Shown here piece after piece: positions 1 to 10,061 of a stretch of DNA of 64,000 bases. Position 1 is the stretch's first letter; each line of letters starts with the position of its first letter. The position numbers were made by a program, and so were the translations under genes. Below the pieces are notes generated by a model. The model saw only the letters and a list, made by a program, of their open reading frames with translations. It had not been told where the DNA came from and searched no databases. Source of the stretch: Botryosphaeria dothidea (lineage: Eukaryota > Ascomycota > Dothideomycetes > Botryosphaeriales > Botryosphaeriaceae); the NCBI GenBank assembly GCA_011503125.2, contig WWBZ02000001.1, forward strand, positions 2,294,001 through 2,358,000, read 5' to 3'.

Positions 1-1
1 T

Positions 2-3000
2 AGTAGCCTACTATTACCCATCATCGGCCACACCGTCGACATCAATCTCTTACATAGGCGAATGGCACACGCATCATTTGACGCTGTTCGAAAACTCGCC
101 CATCAAACAGGCATGTACCTAAAGGGCAAGGAGCAATACTGCGAAACCTGTGCACTTACCAAGGCTAGGCGCCAGCCTAGTCATATTCCGCAGCAACGCG
201 CTGCTTATCCTGGCGATGTACTCCATGGAGACACGCTACAGGTTACCCAGGCTGGGTTAAAGGGTGAACACTACGCTCTTACACTCACTAATAACGCTAC
301 AGCTTATCGCTGGGGTGAGACTTTTAAGAATAAAAGCGAGGCCCATGACGCACTCATGCGGTTCCTCAAGCGCTGGCATAATCAGACCGGCAATCATATT
401 AAGGTCCTGCGTATCGACGAAGGCCGTGAGTTCGCGCAAAAGCAACTAAAGGCTGCCTGCGACGAACTCGGTGTTGAGCTTCAGACTTCAGCACCCTATC
501 ATCCTGAGCAAAACGGTAAGGCTGAAAAGGCCAATCACATCACCGAGACACGCATACGCTCAATGCTATGCGATGCCAACCTCCCTCAGAGCCTCTAGCC
601 TAAGGCATACGAGACTGCATTAAAGACCCTTAACCGTACGCCTACTCGCCTCAACGGCGGCAAAACGCCGCATCAAGCGCTAAAGGACGCGCTCACCAAC
701 ACCACTAGCAACGTTCCAGATATTACCAGATGGCGTACATTTGGCAGCACTACGTACGTTCACATTCCAAAGCAGAAACGCGCTCAAGGCGACAAGTTCA
801 GCGTTCGCGCGCAAAAGGGCAAGCTTGTTGGCTATGACGGTGATTATATCTACCGCATATACATTGCGCCTCACAAGATTATCCGCTCGGCTCACGTTAC
901 TTTTGACGAAGCCAACACGACTCCACTGAGGACCAGTCCGCCCACTAATGACGATGAGCCCGTATGCGAATACGTTGAATTAACACTACAAGACCTTAAC
1001 ATCAACGATATCACGAAACCTCTACTACTCGACCTCCTACAACCGCCAGCTCATAAGCCTACGGAAACACAAAATAGGGGGGTGACTGAGCTACAAGAGG
1101 ACGAACTAAGCGACAGCAGCCAGCTATCGGCTACGGCTGGTGATACCCACGAGGAGCCACCTACTGTAGTTAACGCTAAACCTAATACGCCCAGCGGCAT
1201 TAAACTACCAGAGATAGGACAGTCAGAACCTTCGGGGGGTGATGAGCAGCAACAGCAGACTCAGACACAGCCACGGCGCTTAGCTAGAGAGCAAAAGCTT
1301 CGTCCTAAGAGATAGTCCTATCGTGATGAGGTTGCCTTGGATGACAGGCGTAAGCGCAACCGTAACCTTATGGCACTGCCACCCACTATAGTATATATAT
1401 ACGCAACCGCAGTATCACACGTACCACGTGTGAAAGCCAAGAACCTCCTACCTCCGCCTAAGACGTGGAAGGAGCTTTAGACTCACCCTCTTAGCAAACA
1501 ACTCATGGAGGCCACGCATAAGGAGTTTCGTCAGCACATCAGGAACGGTACTTGGCGCAAGATCAAGCGTCCTAACGGTAATATACGCATACTACCCGTT
1601 AAGTGGATTTGGAAGTACAAGGAGGATGCCGACGGCTACTTAGCCTTATTCAAAGCACGCCTCGTAGTACGCGGTGACAAGCAACGCCCAGGTCTAGACT
1701 ACTTTGCTACCTACGCAGCCGTTGCACGCGCCTCTACACTACGTCTCATCTTCGCTCTCGTCGCTGTATACGACTTAGAATACGAACAGGTGGATATTGT
1801 GTCCGCTTTCATACAAAGCCTCATGGACCAAAAGGGTGTATACATACGCCTCCCAGAAGGATTCCGCGAGTACGAGGGCAACGAGGAGCTTATTAGTGAG
1901 TTGCTACGCTCGCTATACGGCCTTAAGCAGGCGCCTCTACTCTAGCAACAAGAGATTACCACCTTTCTGAAGAGCAAGGGCTACGAGCCCTTGTTTAGCG
2001 ATCTATGCGTGTTTTACCACAAGGAACACAAAGGTGTTATTATCGTATACGTGGACGACATTCTCCTCATACACAAGCGCAAAGATGTTATTCTTAACAT
2101 GCATAACGCCCTCGCTAAACGCTATGAGCTACGTAACCTTGGCCCAGTACGTTATTACTTAGGCATGCGTATTATACGCTGTCGCCGCACTCGACGTATC
2201 TAGATATCACAGGACACGTACATCGAAGAAATTGTACACAAATACGGCATGAGCAACAGCAAGCACACAAACACGCCCATGGTACCGGACGGTGCCAATC
2301 TTCAGCCGTTCAAGAGCACAGCTAGCCCGAATATCACTAGCGAATATCAAAGCCTTATAGGCTCTATTGGCTACGCAGCCAACATGACACGCGCCGACAT
2401 TGCATACGCCACTCACAAGCTTTGTCAGTTTACGCATAACCCTAGCGAGGAGCACCTCTCCCACGCTAAACGCGTACTTGCCTACCTTAACACATACCCT
2501 AACCTTGCTATATGCCTTAGGGGGGTAGAGGAAGGCGTGTTAGGTCTACAGCTACACCATAAAGGCGTATACGGCCCGCCTGGATTACAACTCCACGGCG
2601 CAGCTAATGCAGCATTTGCCGACAACGCAGATAATAGGAGCAGCACTTTTGGCTACGCATTCAAAGCAGCAGGCGGACTTATCTCATACAAGAGCAGCCG
2701 TCAGGGCCTCGTTACAACATCGTCCACTGAGGCCGAGTACGTCGCAATGACGCATGCGGCAAAAGAAGCAATATGGCTTAAGCGACTCCTTCAGGAGCTG
2801 CAATACGACTATACTGACCTTCACCCACTACGACTAGAGGGCGACAATAAGCCAGCAATTGCACTTACAAGGCCAGAGAGATTCAACAACACAAGGACTA
2901 AGCACATTAAAGTGTATTGGCACTATATACGCGAGGAGGTTACACACGGCAATATCCAGCTATTATACGTATCGACCAACGATATGATTGCTGACGGACT

Positions 3001-3082
3001 TACGAAGCCTCTACCACTTACGAAGTTTCGACGCTTCGTGAACCAGTTGGGCCTACAAGAACTTCCAAAACAGAGTTTGTAG
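2..3082 (+). pseudogene. Copia pol polyprotein, one frame with five TAG stops
   Basis: A single plus frame can be read from base 2 to the TAG ending at 3082, broken by TAG codons ending at about 598, 1315, 1480, 1945 and 2203. In order it shows a GAG-pre-integrase zinc module (LLHRRMAH, then CETC), an integrase core with HGDT, RIDEGREF and PEQNGKAE, a linker rich in Q, T and P, a Copia reverse transcriptase with DIVSAFI and the catalytic YVDD near 2048-2059, and RNase H with FADNAD, SSTEAEY and LEGDNKPA. There are no frameshifts and no TAA or TGA in 1027 codons. Several stops sit where Copia proteins normally carry Trp (after KQAP.LL, before ISQDTY), fitting TGG-to-TAG mutation. The gag part is outside the window. 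Confidence 0.9.
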
Positions 3083-3131
3083 GACTCGAATAAAGGTCAG
3101 GCTCTCATTCAGCCTCTCATGCCCTGGGGGG

Positions 3132-3524
3132 TGTGATGGAATGCATGGACTGCAGTGGAGGCCATGGGCCTGGAATGACTCTTCCTTTGTTCTCTTTGTT
3201 TACTCATATCTCCAAGACCATTGGCAGATTAGCTCTAATAGCTCGCTTAACGAGCAGAGCTTGGCAGTTGGGTATATCAACCCCTGCCAACTCTCTCTTC
3301 AATCGATCATCCTTTCGCACCACATCCATCAATAGTCTTAGGCTGAAAAAAGGACGTAAAACTAAATAAATAAATAAATAAATAAATATAGAGTTCTAAC
3401 CGCTATTATCTCTAACTAAGGAAGCTAATTTATTAGCCAGCTATAGAAGAGAGTTTATCGGTTACTTAAGATTAAGAGACGGATCTTAATAGCCTACTAT
3501 CTAGAAATAGATAGATTAACTAAG
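3132..3524 (+). repeat. Copia 3' LTR, left portion
   Basis: Begins with TGTGATGG right after the G-run polypurine tract and runs to the Gypsy insertion point. It includes a (TAAA)n microsatellite at about 3363-3388 and an AT-rich stretch. The short ORFs here have no coding signal. The LTR is assigned from the 8-bp inverted ends shared with 9534-9541; no second LTR copy is in the window to confirm it. Confidence 0.65.
3520..3524. repeat. Target site duplication, left copy
   Basis: CTAAG directly before the left Gypsy LTR; identical to 9140-9144. Confidence 0.9.
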
Positions 3525-3832
3525 TGTAATGCAGCGGAGGCAGATGGGTACAAGGGGCTTGGACCTGCAAGGTCTAGTACAGGGGGCTAGGCTTGAGGGA
3601 CAGAGAGACGGAGATACGAAGGTTAAGTCTGCAGAGAACGAGGTGGTCCAAGGAGGATATAAAGTTGCTAGACTAAAGAACTAACTACGAAGCAGAGGGG
3701 GCGAGGTTTATATATATAAAGAACTAACTAAAATACTAGCTTCCTGATTTGTAAGCAGGTAAGTCTAGATCTCGGTTTTGAGTTAATAAGGGTAAAAGAG
3801 AAGTAAGGGGTCTGTAGACTAGAATCCTAATA
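3525..3832 (-). repeat. Gypsy 3' LTR
   Basis: 308 bp, colinear with 8832-9139 without gaps, seven substitutions. Six of the seven TpA alleles are in this copy, so it was hit harder by the C-to-T process. Confidence 0.95.
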
Positions 3833-3847
3833 CTATTCTTCTCTTCT
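3833..3847 (-). promoter_or_regulatory. Gypsy polypurine tract
   Basis: The minus strand reads AGAAGAGAAGAATAG immediately before the 3' LTR, the expected place for plus-strand priming. Confidence 0.7.
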
Positions 3848-3891
3848 AGAAAGGGTAAGCTTCCTAAGAGCCAGGGGGTCGAGGTTTTAAA

Positions 3892-6800
3892 GGGTACTTC
3901 TGGTAGAAATGGTCGAATGCTGCCGCTTCTTGAACAGAATTATATGGTTCCTAAGTAAGTTCAGAGTAACCTTCCCAGCGGACAAGATACTGGTAAGTTC
4001 CTCTACGAATCCGAACATCAAGAAGTTCTTTAATTAGCTATTCTTCTTCGCCATTAATAATAACAGGTGGTAGTGGGGCTTAACGTTGGCCTAGTAGGGG
4101 ATCCTCTGCTGCTGGTTTAAGAAGGGAGACGTTAAAGACAGGGTGCAATCGAACGGAGGTAGGAAGATCAAGTTCATATGCATGGGAGGAGATTTTGCGT
4201 TTAATAAGGAAAGGCCCTAAGCGCTTAAAGTCCAGCTTATTCGAAGGTCGAGTAGTAGAAATAAACTTTCGGAGTAGCTAAACCCGTTAACTAGGCCTTA
4301 GAATTAGTAGTGGAATTCTATACTTATTAGCCTGTTCTGAGTAGACGTCTTAGGCAAGTCGAAGTTCGGATTGTAGGAAACTATTAAGTCTTTCCATGCG
4401 TTCTTGGAAGTCCTAGAGCTCTAACGGTAGTGGTAGAGCAGAATCCGGACGCTGAAGAATCTGAAAACGAGGGTGATAACCGTAGTTAGCAAAGAACGGA
4501 GTAACTCGGGTGGTAGCAGAAGGAGCGTTATTATAGGTGAATTCTGCTAGAGCAAGATGGTTTACCTAATTATCCTGTTAATAGGAGGTGTAGGCACGGA
4601 GGTATTGTTCCAGGGACTGGTTTGTTCTTTTAGTTTGGCTATCCGTTTGTGGGTGGAAGGCAGTGCTAAGCTTAGAACGGATCTAGAGTAAGGAGGCGAG
4701 GGCCTTAGTATACTCGGAGGTAAAGATAGATCTACGGTCTGATGTAGCTGTGTCTGGAAGCCCATGGAGTCGGAATACGAAATCTCGGTAAAGTCGAGCA
4801 AAGGTGGCTAAATTAAGTTCGTCTATGGTAGGAATAAAGTGAGCCATCTTGCTTAGTCGATCCACGACTACAAGAATAGCTGTTTTTCCTTTAGAGGCCG
4901 GGAGGTGTGTAATTAAATCAAAGCTGACCTCAGCCCAACGTCGCTGGGGGACTTTAAGAGGCTTAAGATAACCATAGGGAGCGTGGCGAACTGGCTTAAT
5001 ACGAGAGCAGACTTCGCAGTTTCTAACTAACTGCGCAATAGTCCCTCTCATTTTAGGCTACTAAAGTTGCGGGAGATCTTTTCGAAGGTTGCTGCTTGAC
5101 CAGGGTGTCTAGCAGCAGGATGCGAATGGTGAGACTAGATAATCTCGAGACGGAGTTCTGGATCTTCAGGAATATAGATAAGGTTGTTTACTGTTAACAA
5201 ACTATCTTGGTCCTTTGTATAGGCACCAAGGTCAATAGTCTTAAGTCGAGGTGTTCCGGATTCAAGGGCAAGGAGAACTTCTTGTCCAAACGGGTCTGAT
5301 TTAAGGGCGTGACGAATTTTCGAAGCGAGGGTGGTTTCTAAAAGAGACAGTTGAAACTTCTCAGGTCCTAAGATAGGGATGGAATCTTTACTCTCCCTTT
5401 GAGAAGGGCGGTCCTCTAACCTTCTAGTTAAAGCGTCTGCACGCTTATTACTAGTTCTAGGCCGGTAGGTAATCTTAAAATCGAGTTCTTGAAGTTCCAT
5501 AGCCCAACGAGCTTATCGGCGGTTTAGAATTCTTTTCGAAGCAAAGGTAGTCAAATTCGAGTAATCCGTGTAAACGAGGAGCGGGCTGGTAAGGTTCGTG
5601 ATTAAGGGGTACCATTCTTTAATAGACTCTACTATTGCTAGTAGTTCCTTATCGCCAATTCCGTAATTCTCTTTAGTAGAAGTTATTTTCCTAGAGAAGT
5701 AGGCTACTGGGTGTAGGAGCTACTTCCCTTCGGGATGTTCGTGCCACTGTGAGAGAATTCTAGAGATAACGAGGTCGGAGGAGTCTGTTTTAAGAATAGT
5801 GTCGAGTTCTGGTTCAAAGTGTCGAAGGATCGGATAAGAACAGAAGGCGTTCTTTAGGGTGTCAAACGAGTTTTGCTGTTTAGAGGTCCAATTAAATGGT
5901 TTCTCCTTACGTAGCAACTAAAACAAAGGAGCAGCGAGTCTCGAGTATTCCTTAATAAATCGGCGGTAAAAATTGGCAAAACCAAGAAAAGACTAAACAT
6001 CAGTGACGTTCCTAGGTACTTCCCAATTCTTAACGGTGTCGATCTTGGCCGGGTCCATGCTAAGTCCTTTAGGAGAAATAACGAATCCGAGAAACTTAGT
6101 CGAGGTGACGGAGAACTCGCACTTCTCGCCTTTTACATAAAGGCCTGCTTGGAGAAGCGCTTTAAGAATTAATCGAACGTGTTGGTCGTGTTCCTCTCGA
6201 TTCTTAGAGTAAATTAAGACGTCGTCTAGGTAGACTACGCAAAATCTATCTAGAAACATTCGAAGTACGTCGTTAACGAATTGTTGATAAGTAGCCGGGG
6301 CGTTGGTTAAACCAAAGGGCATAACGGTATACTTAAAAAGACCGTAACGAGTACGAAAGGTAGTAAGGTGTTCATCGCCTTCTCGAATGCGAATTAAATT
6401 AAATACTCCACGAAGGTCAAGTTTCGTAAAGATCTTAGCTTTTTAAAGCTGGCGGAGGGTATCGTCAATTCGTGGCAAGGGGTAACGGTTCTTTTTAGTA
6501 ATGGTATTAAGTTCTCTATAGTTAACACAGAGTCTAATACTACTACCGTCGGGTTTACGGACGAAGAAGATCGGAGAGGCGGAGGACGAGGTCGAAGGTC
6601 GAATAAAGCCTTTAGCTTGGTGCTCATGTAGGTATTCGCGGAGAGCTTTAAGCTCGAGATCGGACATAGAATAGAGAGGGCTAAAAGGCGGTTTTGTGCC
6701 GTCTTCTAATTCTATAGCATAATCCACGTATCGATAAGGGGGAAGCTTATCGGCAGAGGCTTTTAGGAATAAGGGTAATAAATCGTGAAACCTAGAAGGG

Positions 6801-7507
6801 ATAGTTTGACGCATTTCCTCTTTAAGCTCCTCGGGAGTCATAGCGCTAGCTCTATCTCTAGAGTTAAGGTGTTTGGTAACCTCTTCTATAGAAACAGCAA
6901 ATAACTGCCAACCTCTTTTCTTAATAAGGCGTTGGCAAGCCTTATGGGAAATAGAGGCAATAGTAGGACGAAGTGGCGAGGGAACGGAGGGTATCGGAGT
7001 AGGCGAAGCAGGCGAAGGTCGAGTAGGTAAATAGTTTACCTGACAGAACGGGGAGGTAAACGAAATCGTATTTCTAGACCAGTCGATTAGCGGATTGTGC
7101 CTCTTAAGCCATGAACGTCCAAGAATAAGCGGGTATTCTGCGATATTCATGACTTAAAAGGTAGTAGTCTCGAGGTGTTGGTCGATGAGTAAAAGAAGGT
7201 CGATTTCGTAGGATAGGTGTTCCATTTCTCCATTGGCAAGCTCAACCTTTTGAGAAACGGTCTTTTTGCGGGGACGAAGGCCATGCATGTGTAGGAATTG
7301 CTGATCAACAAATTATCCGGAAGCACCAGAGTTAATCATAGCAGTAGCTGGAATTTTATTAAAAACTAATACATTAACAACTAGAAGACGTTCTGTTCCT
7401 AAGTCGTGTTTGCTATAAAGTGGTTTTGGCGGGCTACTGGTGAACGAGAGTTTTCCGAGGTTTGAATCGAGGGTACTAAGAATGGAAAATGGATTGGACG
7501 AATGCAT
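3892..7507 (-). pseudogene. Gypsy pol: protease, RT, RNase H, integrase, chromodomain
   Basis: Protease at about 7300-7500 has NSGAS in place of the DSGAS active site (codon 7331-7333). The RT spans about 6000-6800 with [21 protein letters not shown] and an intact YLDD. RNase H is at 5140-5920 (KTDSSD, YTDYSNL, ADALTRR). Integrase covers 4500-5140, with an HHCC zinc finger (HPAARHPGQ, then NCEVC), SFDLITHLP and [14 protein letters not shown] chromodomain ends the protein at 3892-4037 (YLVRWEGY). Roughly a dozen stops, mostly TAG at Trp positions, interrupt it. A one-base shift near 5066 separates the two halves of the integrase zinc finger. Confidence 0.9.
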
Positions 7508-7574
7508 GGCCGCGGGTGCGGCGGACGAGGTAGTTAACGGGCTAGGCAGAGGCCGCAGGCCTGCTAGCCGTCTT

Positions 7575-8490
7575 AGTTTTTTGGCTGGTATAGAACCATA
7601 GCCGCTGGTGGTAAATCGGGAACCGGGGTAGAGGGGATAGAGGACGAAACCGTAGGGAGGGCCTGAATAGCCTTATTCTTAGCTGCTGCCTTTGGGCACT
7701 GCTTTACCCAGTGGCCAGAAGCACCACAGTAGGTATAGAGGTTGTTCGCCTGTCTATAGGCCTTTCTAGCGGCGTGGTCAAGTTCTATAGGTTCCGTTAT
7801 TGGCTGAGTAGTTTAAAGCGCGTTGGGGGACATGGCCACGGACCTGGGTGCAGGGGTAGGCGCGGGTATAGGGATACTTGGTGATCCAGGGGCTTTAGTA
7901 GCACGTTTCTTCTCAAGATAACGAGCATATAGAGAGCAGTCTAGGTTGATGCAAAGGTTTGCAAATTCCTGAAACTTCTGTGGAAGTTCTCGTCCAATAA
8001 GTAGGTCTTTGACTGAGTCCTTAAGACCTTCTTTGAACAAGGAGATCTGAACGGAGTCTTGGTTCCAGCCGAGAATTGAGACAAGAGAGACAAAGCGCGA
8101 GTAGTAGTCTGAACACGAGGATTCTTGTCGAAGGTTCTTAATAGTTCGTTCAGCAGTGGCGTAGGAATCTAGGTCATCGAAGGCTTGCTGGAGTGCCTTA
8201 TAAAATTCTGCGTAGGCGTTGAAGGACACGGAACTATCAAAGGAAACGTAGGACTTAAACTAAGTATATGCAGCGTCCCTGAGGTAGGAACCAGCGTACA
8301 TAATCTTAGATTGTTCCGTAGCGAAGGCAGAAGGGTTAGACATAAACTTTAGCTGAAGCTGAGTGGCAAAGTTCTCAAATTCGGCGCGTTTGCCTCTGAA
8401 GAATTCAGGGTCGGCGACTTTTGGAACGCGAGGACGGGGCGGAGCAGTAGTAACGGATTGAGGTTCGGGTTGGGTGCTGCTAGTAGGCAT
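7575..8490 (-). pseudogene. Gypsy gag
   Basis: Starts at an ATG at 8490 with a Pro/Thr-rich leader, then the retrotransposon Gag motif (DPEFFRGKRAEFENF; YLRDAAYT; DDLDSYATAERTIKNLRQ) and a C-terminal zinc-knuckle region. In-frame TAG replaces a Trp-like position after DAAYT and a TAA follows SPNAL. The zinc knuckle keeps C-x4-H-x4-C but its first Cys codon is TAT (Tyr) at 7735-7737, one CpA-to-TpA change from Cys, so RNA binding by the knuckle should be lost. Gag is in a different frame from the protease and RT. Confidence 0.85.
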
Positions 8491-8819
8491 AGGAATAGAG
8501 AGAAGCTTCTGTTGCAGCCCAAGTTGATAATACCAGCGAAGTATCTTGCGCTGGTCTCGTGACGCGTTATTTGGGATTTGGGGTCCTGTGATGTTGTCGT
8601 TTGAGCTAGCCTGAATGCCGCGGGCGAAACTGTCGGAGCAGGCATCATCGATGTTATCCGGAAGATCTGAAGGAAGCGGAGGTTGAAAACATCGACTTGG
8701 AGTCTATTGCAGAACCCATTGATAAAGCAGGATCCAAGGGTCCTGAACAGGTTGCTCGAGGGGCTGCTGATTTTCGGGATGCATAGTGGGCAGAGCTCAA
8801 GCCTAGGACGAATAGGTAG

Positions 8820-8829
8820 AGTCTAGCAA
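8820..8829 (-). promoter_or_regulatory. Primer binding site of the self-priming type
   Basis: Two bases inside the 5' LTR border the minus strand reads TTGCTAGACT, the perfect complement of AGTCTAGCAA at 8972-8981 in the same LTR, which lies where the transcript should begin. The site does not start with the TGG expected when a tRNA 3' end primes. The fission-yeast element Tf1 is known to prime with the first bases of its own mRNA; this arrangement looks the same. Confidence 0.6.
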
Positions 8830-8831
8830 AG

Positions 8832-9139
8832 TGTAATGCAGCGGAGGCAGATGGGTACAAGGGGCTTGGACCTGCAAGGTCTAGTACAGGGGGCTAGGCT
8901 TGAGGGACAGAGAGACGGAGATACGAAGGTTAAGTCTGTAGAGAACGAGGTGGTCCAAGGAGGATACAAAGTTGCTAGACTAAAGAACTAACTACGAAGC
9001 AGAGGGGGCGAGGTTTATATACACAAAGAACTAACTAAAATACTAGCTTCCTGATTTGTAAGCAGGTAAGTCTAGATCTCGGTTTTGAGTCAACAAGGGT
9101 AAAAGAGAAGTAAGGGGTCTGTAGACTAGAATCCTAACA
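8832..9139 (-). repeat. Gypsy 5' LTR
   Basis: 308 bp. It differs from the 3' LTR at seven positions, every one a CpA/TpA difference on the plus strand; this copy has TpA at only one of them. Contains the TATA box and the proposed transcript start. Confidence 0.95.
9014..9021 (-). promoter_or_regulatory. TATA box of the Gypsy 5' LTR
   Basis: TATATAAA on the minus strand, 40 bases upstream of the sequence AGTCTAGCAA that is complementary to the primer binding site. The spacing fits a fungal TATA-to-start distance. Confidence 0.55.
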
Positions 9140-9144
9140 CTAAG
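9140..9144. repeat. Target site duplication, right copy
   Basis: CTAAG directly after the right Gypsy LTR. The five-base size is usual for Ty3/Gypsy integrases. Confidence 0.9.
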
Positions 9145-9541
9145 CGTGCGAATACCGAGATAGAAAGAAAGCTCTACCGGATAGTTAACTACGCGTAAGA
9201 TAACTAGGTTAACTAGTTGCTAGCAATAGAGCTTGCTATAAATAGCTAAGAATCCTTATCGATAGGTGTTAGCCCCTTCTTCCTCTCTTATAGATACTAC
9301 TGTTACGGTTTGAACCCTGAGGGTGCCTTGGATGGATCCTGCGGCGAGACCTTAGGTTGAGAGGACCCTGAAGCTCAACAAGAAAACTCTGCAACTCGCT
9401 ACCAGCAAAAGGAACCCTAGAGAGATATATAAGCAGCGCTATCTTGCTTAAAACCTTGCTTCCTTTTCTCTTTAGCTTAGTCTTCTCGTAGATAGTAATG
9501 CCACTGCATTTCCGCGAGTGCACCGGATGCAAGCCATCACA
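9145..9541 (+). repeat. Copia 3' LTR, right portion
   Basis: Continues the LTR after the Gypsy insertion and ends with CCATCACA, the exact reverse complement of the LTR start. It carries a TATA box and a CT-rich tract before the end, the usual R-U5 layout of a fungal LTR in the plus orientation. Adding both parts gives an LTR of about 790 bp. Confidence 0.6.
9426..9433 (+). promoter_or_regulatory. TATA box of the Copia LTR
   Basis: TATATAAG lies about 110 bp before the LTR end and is followed by a pyrimidine-rich stretch, as expected for the LTR promoter. Inferred from sequence only. Confidence 0.4.
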
Positions 9542-10061
9542 CTACTAGCGCATCGTAGAGCTTCTTCGTAGAAGGAATGAATCTGGGAAAAGAAAAGGAC
9601 CACAAACGCCAGGAGAAGTGAGAACCTCAAACAGATGATAAAATGAAATGGAAGGGAATGAGATGTTGGGGGGTTTCACGGCGGTTGGAGGGAGCTCTAC
9701 AACAAACAACGAACGAAATCCAGAAGTGTCGGCCGATAGGAGGCGTTAATGTTCTGTGAGCAGATTTTGGGCCTCTCCCGCACGCGTCTATCCGAAGATT
9801 TCGACTCTGGTGGGCAGCTGTGATTGGACCGCAAGTTATGCGGTCATTCTGCCTGGGGCCATTTTTCGTCTGACTTCCAAAGCCTCTTCGTCCCGAAGGC
9901 GAGCAGAAGATGTGTCAACGGCATCTTACTCTTCGATTGGTTTGTCAGAGGCTTCCGCTTGGGCCTCCACTTTGCCCTGAGGATCTCTCATTCTGGCGTA
10001 CGTGTCTTTAGCCCCTGTGGTATTAGATTTACTCGACTTTGTTCCTGACGTCTCGCTTCTC
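9542..10061. other. Intergenic, Copia end to first BTB gene
   Basis: About 520 bp. The minus strand near 9930-10060 has a short open stretch rich in Ser, Thr, Glu and Lys in a frame shifted from the BTB gene upstream of it; it may be remains of a low-complexity C-terminal tail. Otherwise I see nothing. Confidence 0.4.

Larger units (their letters stand above)
3525..9139 (-). mobile_element. Ty3/Gypsy chromovirus (self-priming, Tf1/sushi-like), complete but inactivated
   Basis: A full minus-strand element of 5615 bp bounded by two 308-bp LTRs (TGTTAGG...CATTACA on the minus strand, TG...CA ends) and flanked by the 5-bp duplication CTAAG at 3520-3524 and 9140-9144. Domain order is gag, protease, RT, RNase H, integrase and a C-terminal chromodomain, which identifies a chromovirus. 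It carries many stops, at least one frameshift near 5066 and loss of key residues. It sits inside a Copia LTR, so it is the younger insertion. Confidence 0.95.
1..9541 (+). mobile_element. Ty1/Copia LTR retrotransposon, 3' part, interrupted by a Gypsy element
   Basis: The plus-strand element begins upstream of the window; only integrase, reverse transcriptase, RNase H and the 3' LTR are present. The internal part ends with a G-run at 3126-3131, acting as polypurine tract, directly followed by TGTGATGG, which I take as the LTR start. The matching inverted end CCATCACA lies at 9534-9541, so the LTR is interrupted by the Gypsy element at 3525-9139. Domain order (integrase before RT) is diagnostic of Copia. 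The 5' LTR and the target duplication cannot be seen. The element is inactive because of stop codons in pol. Confidence 0.85.

Noticed and set aside
3363..3388. (TAAA)n tract considered as the tail of a LINE or SINE insertion
   Set aside because: No target duplication or element body can be recognised beside it; kept as a microsatellite within the Copia LTR.
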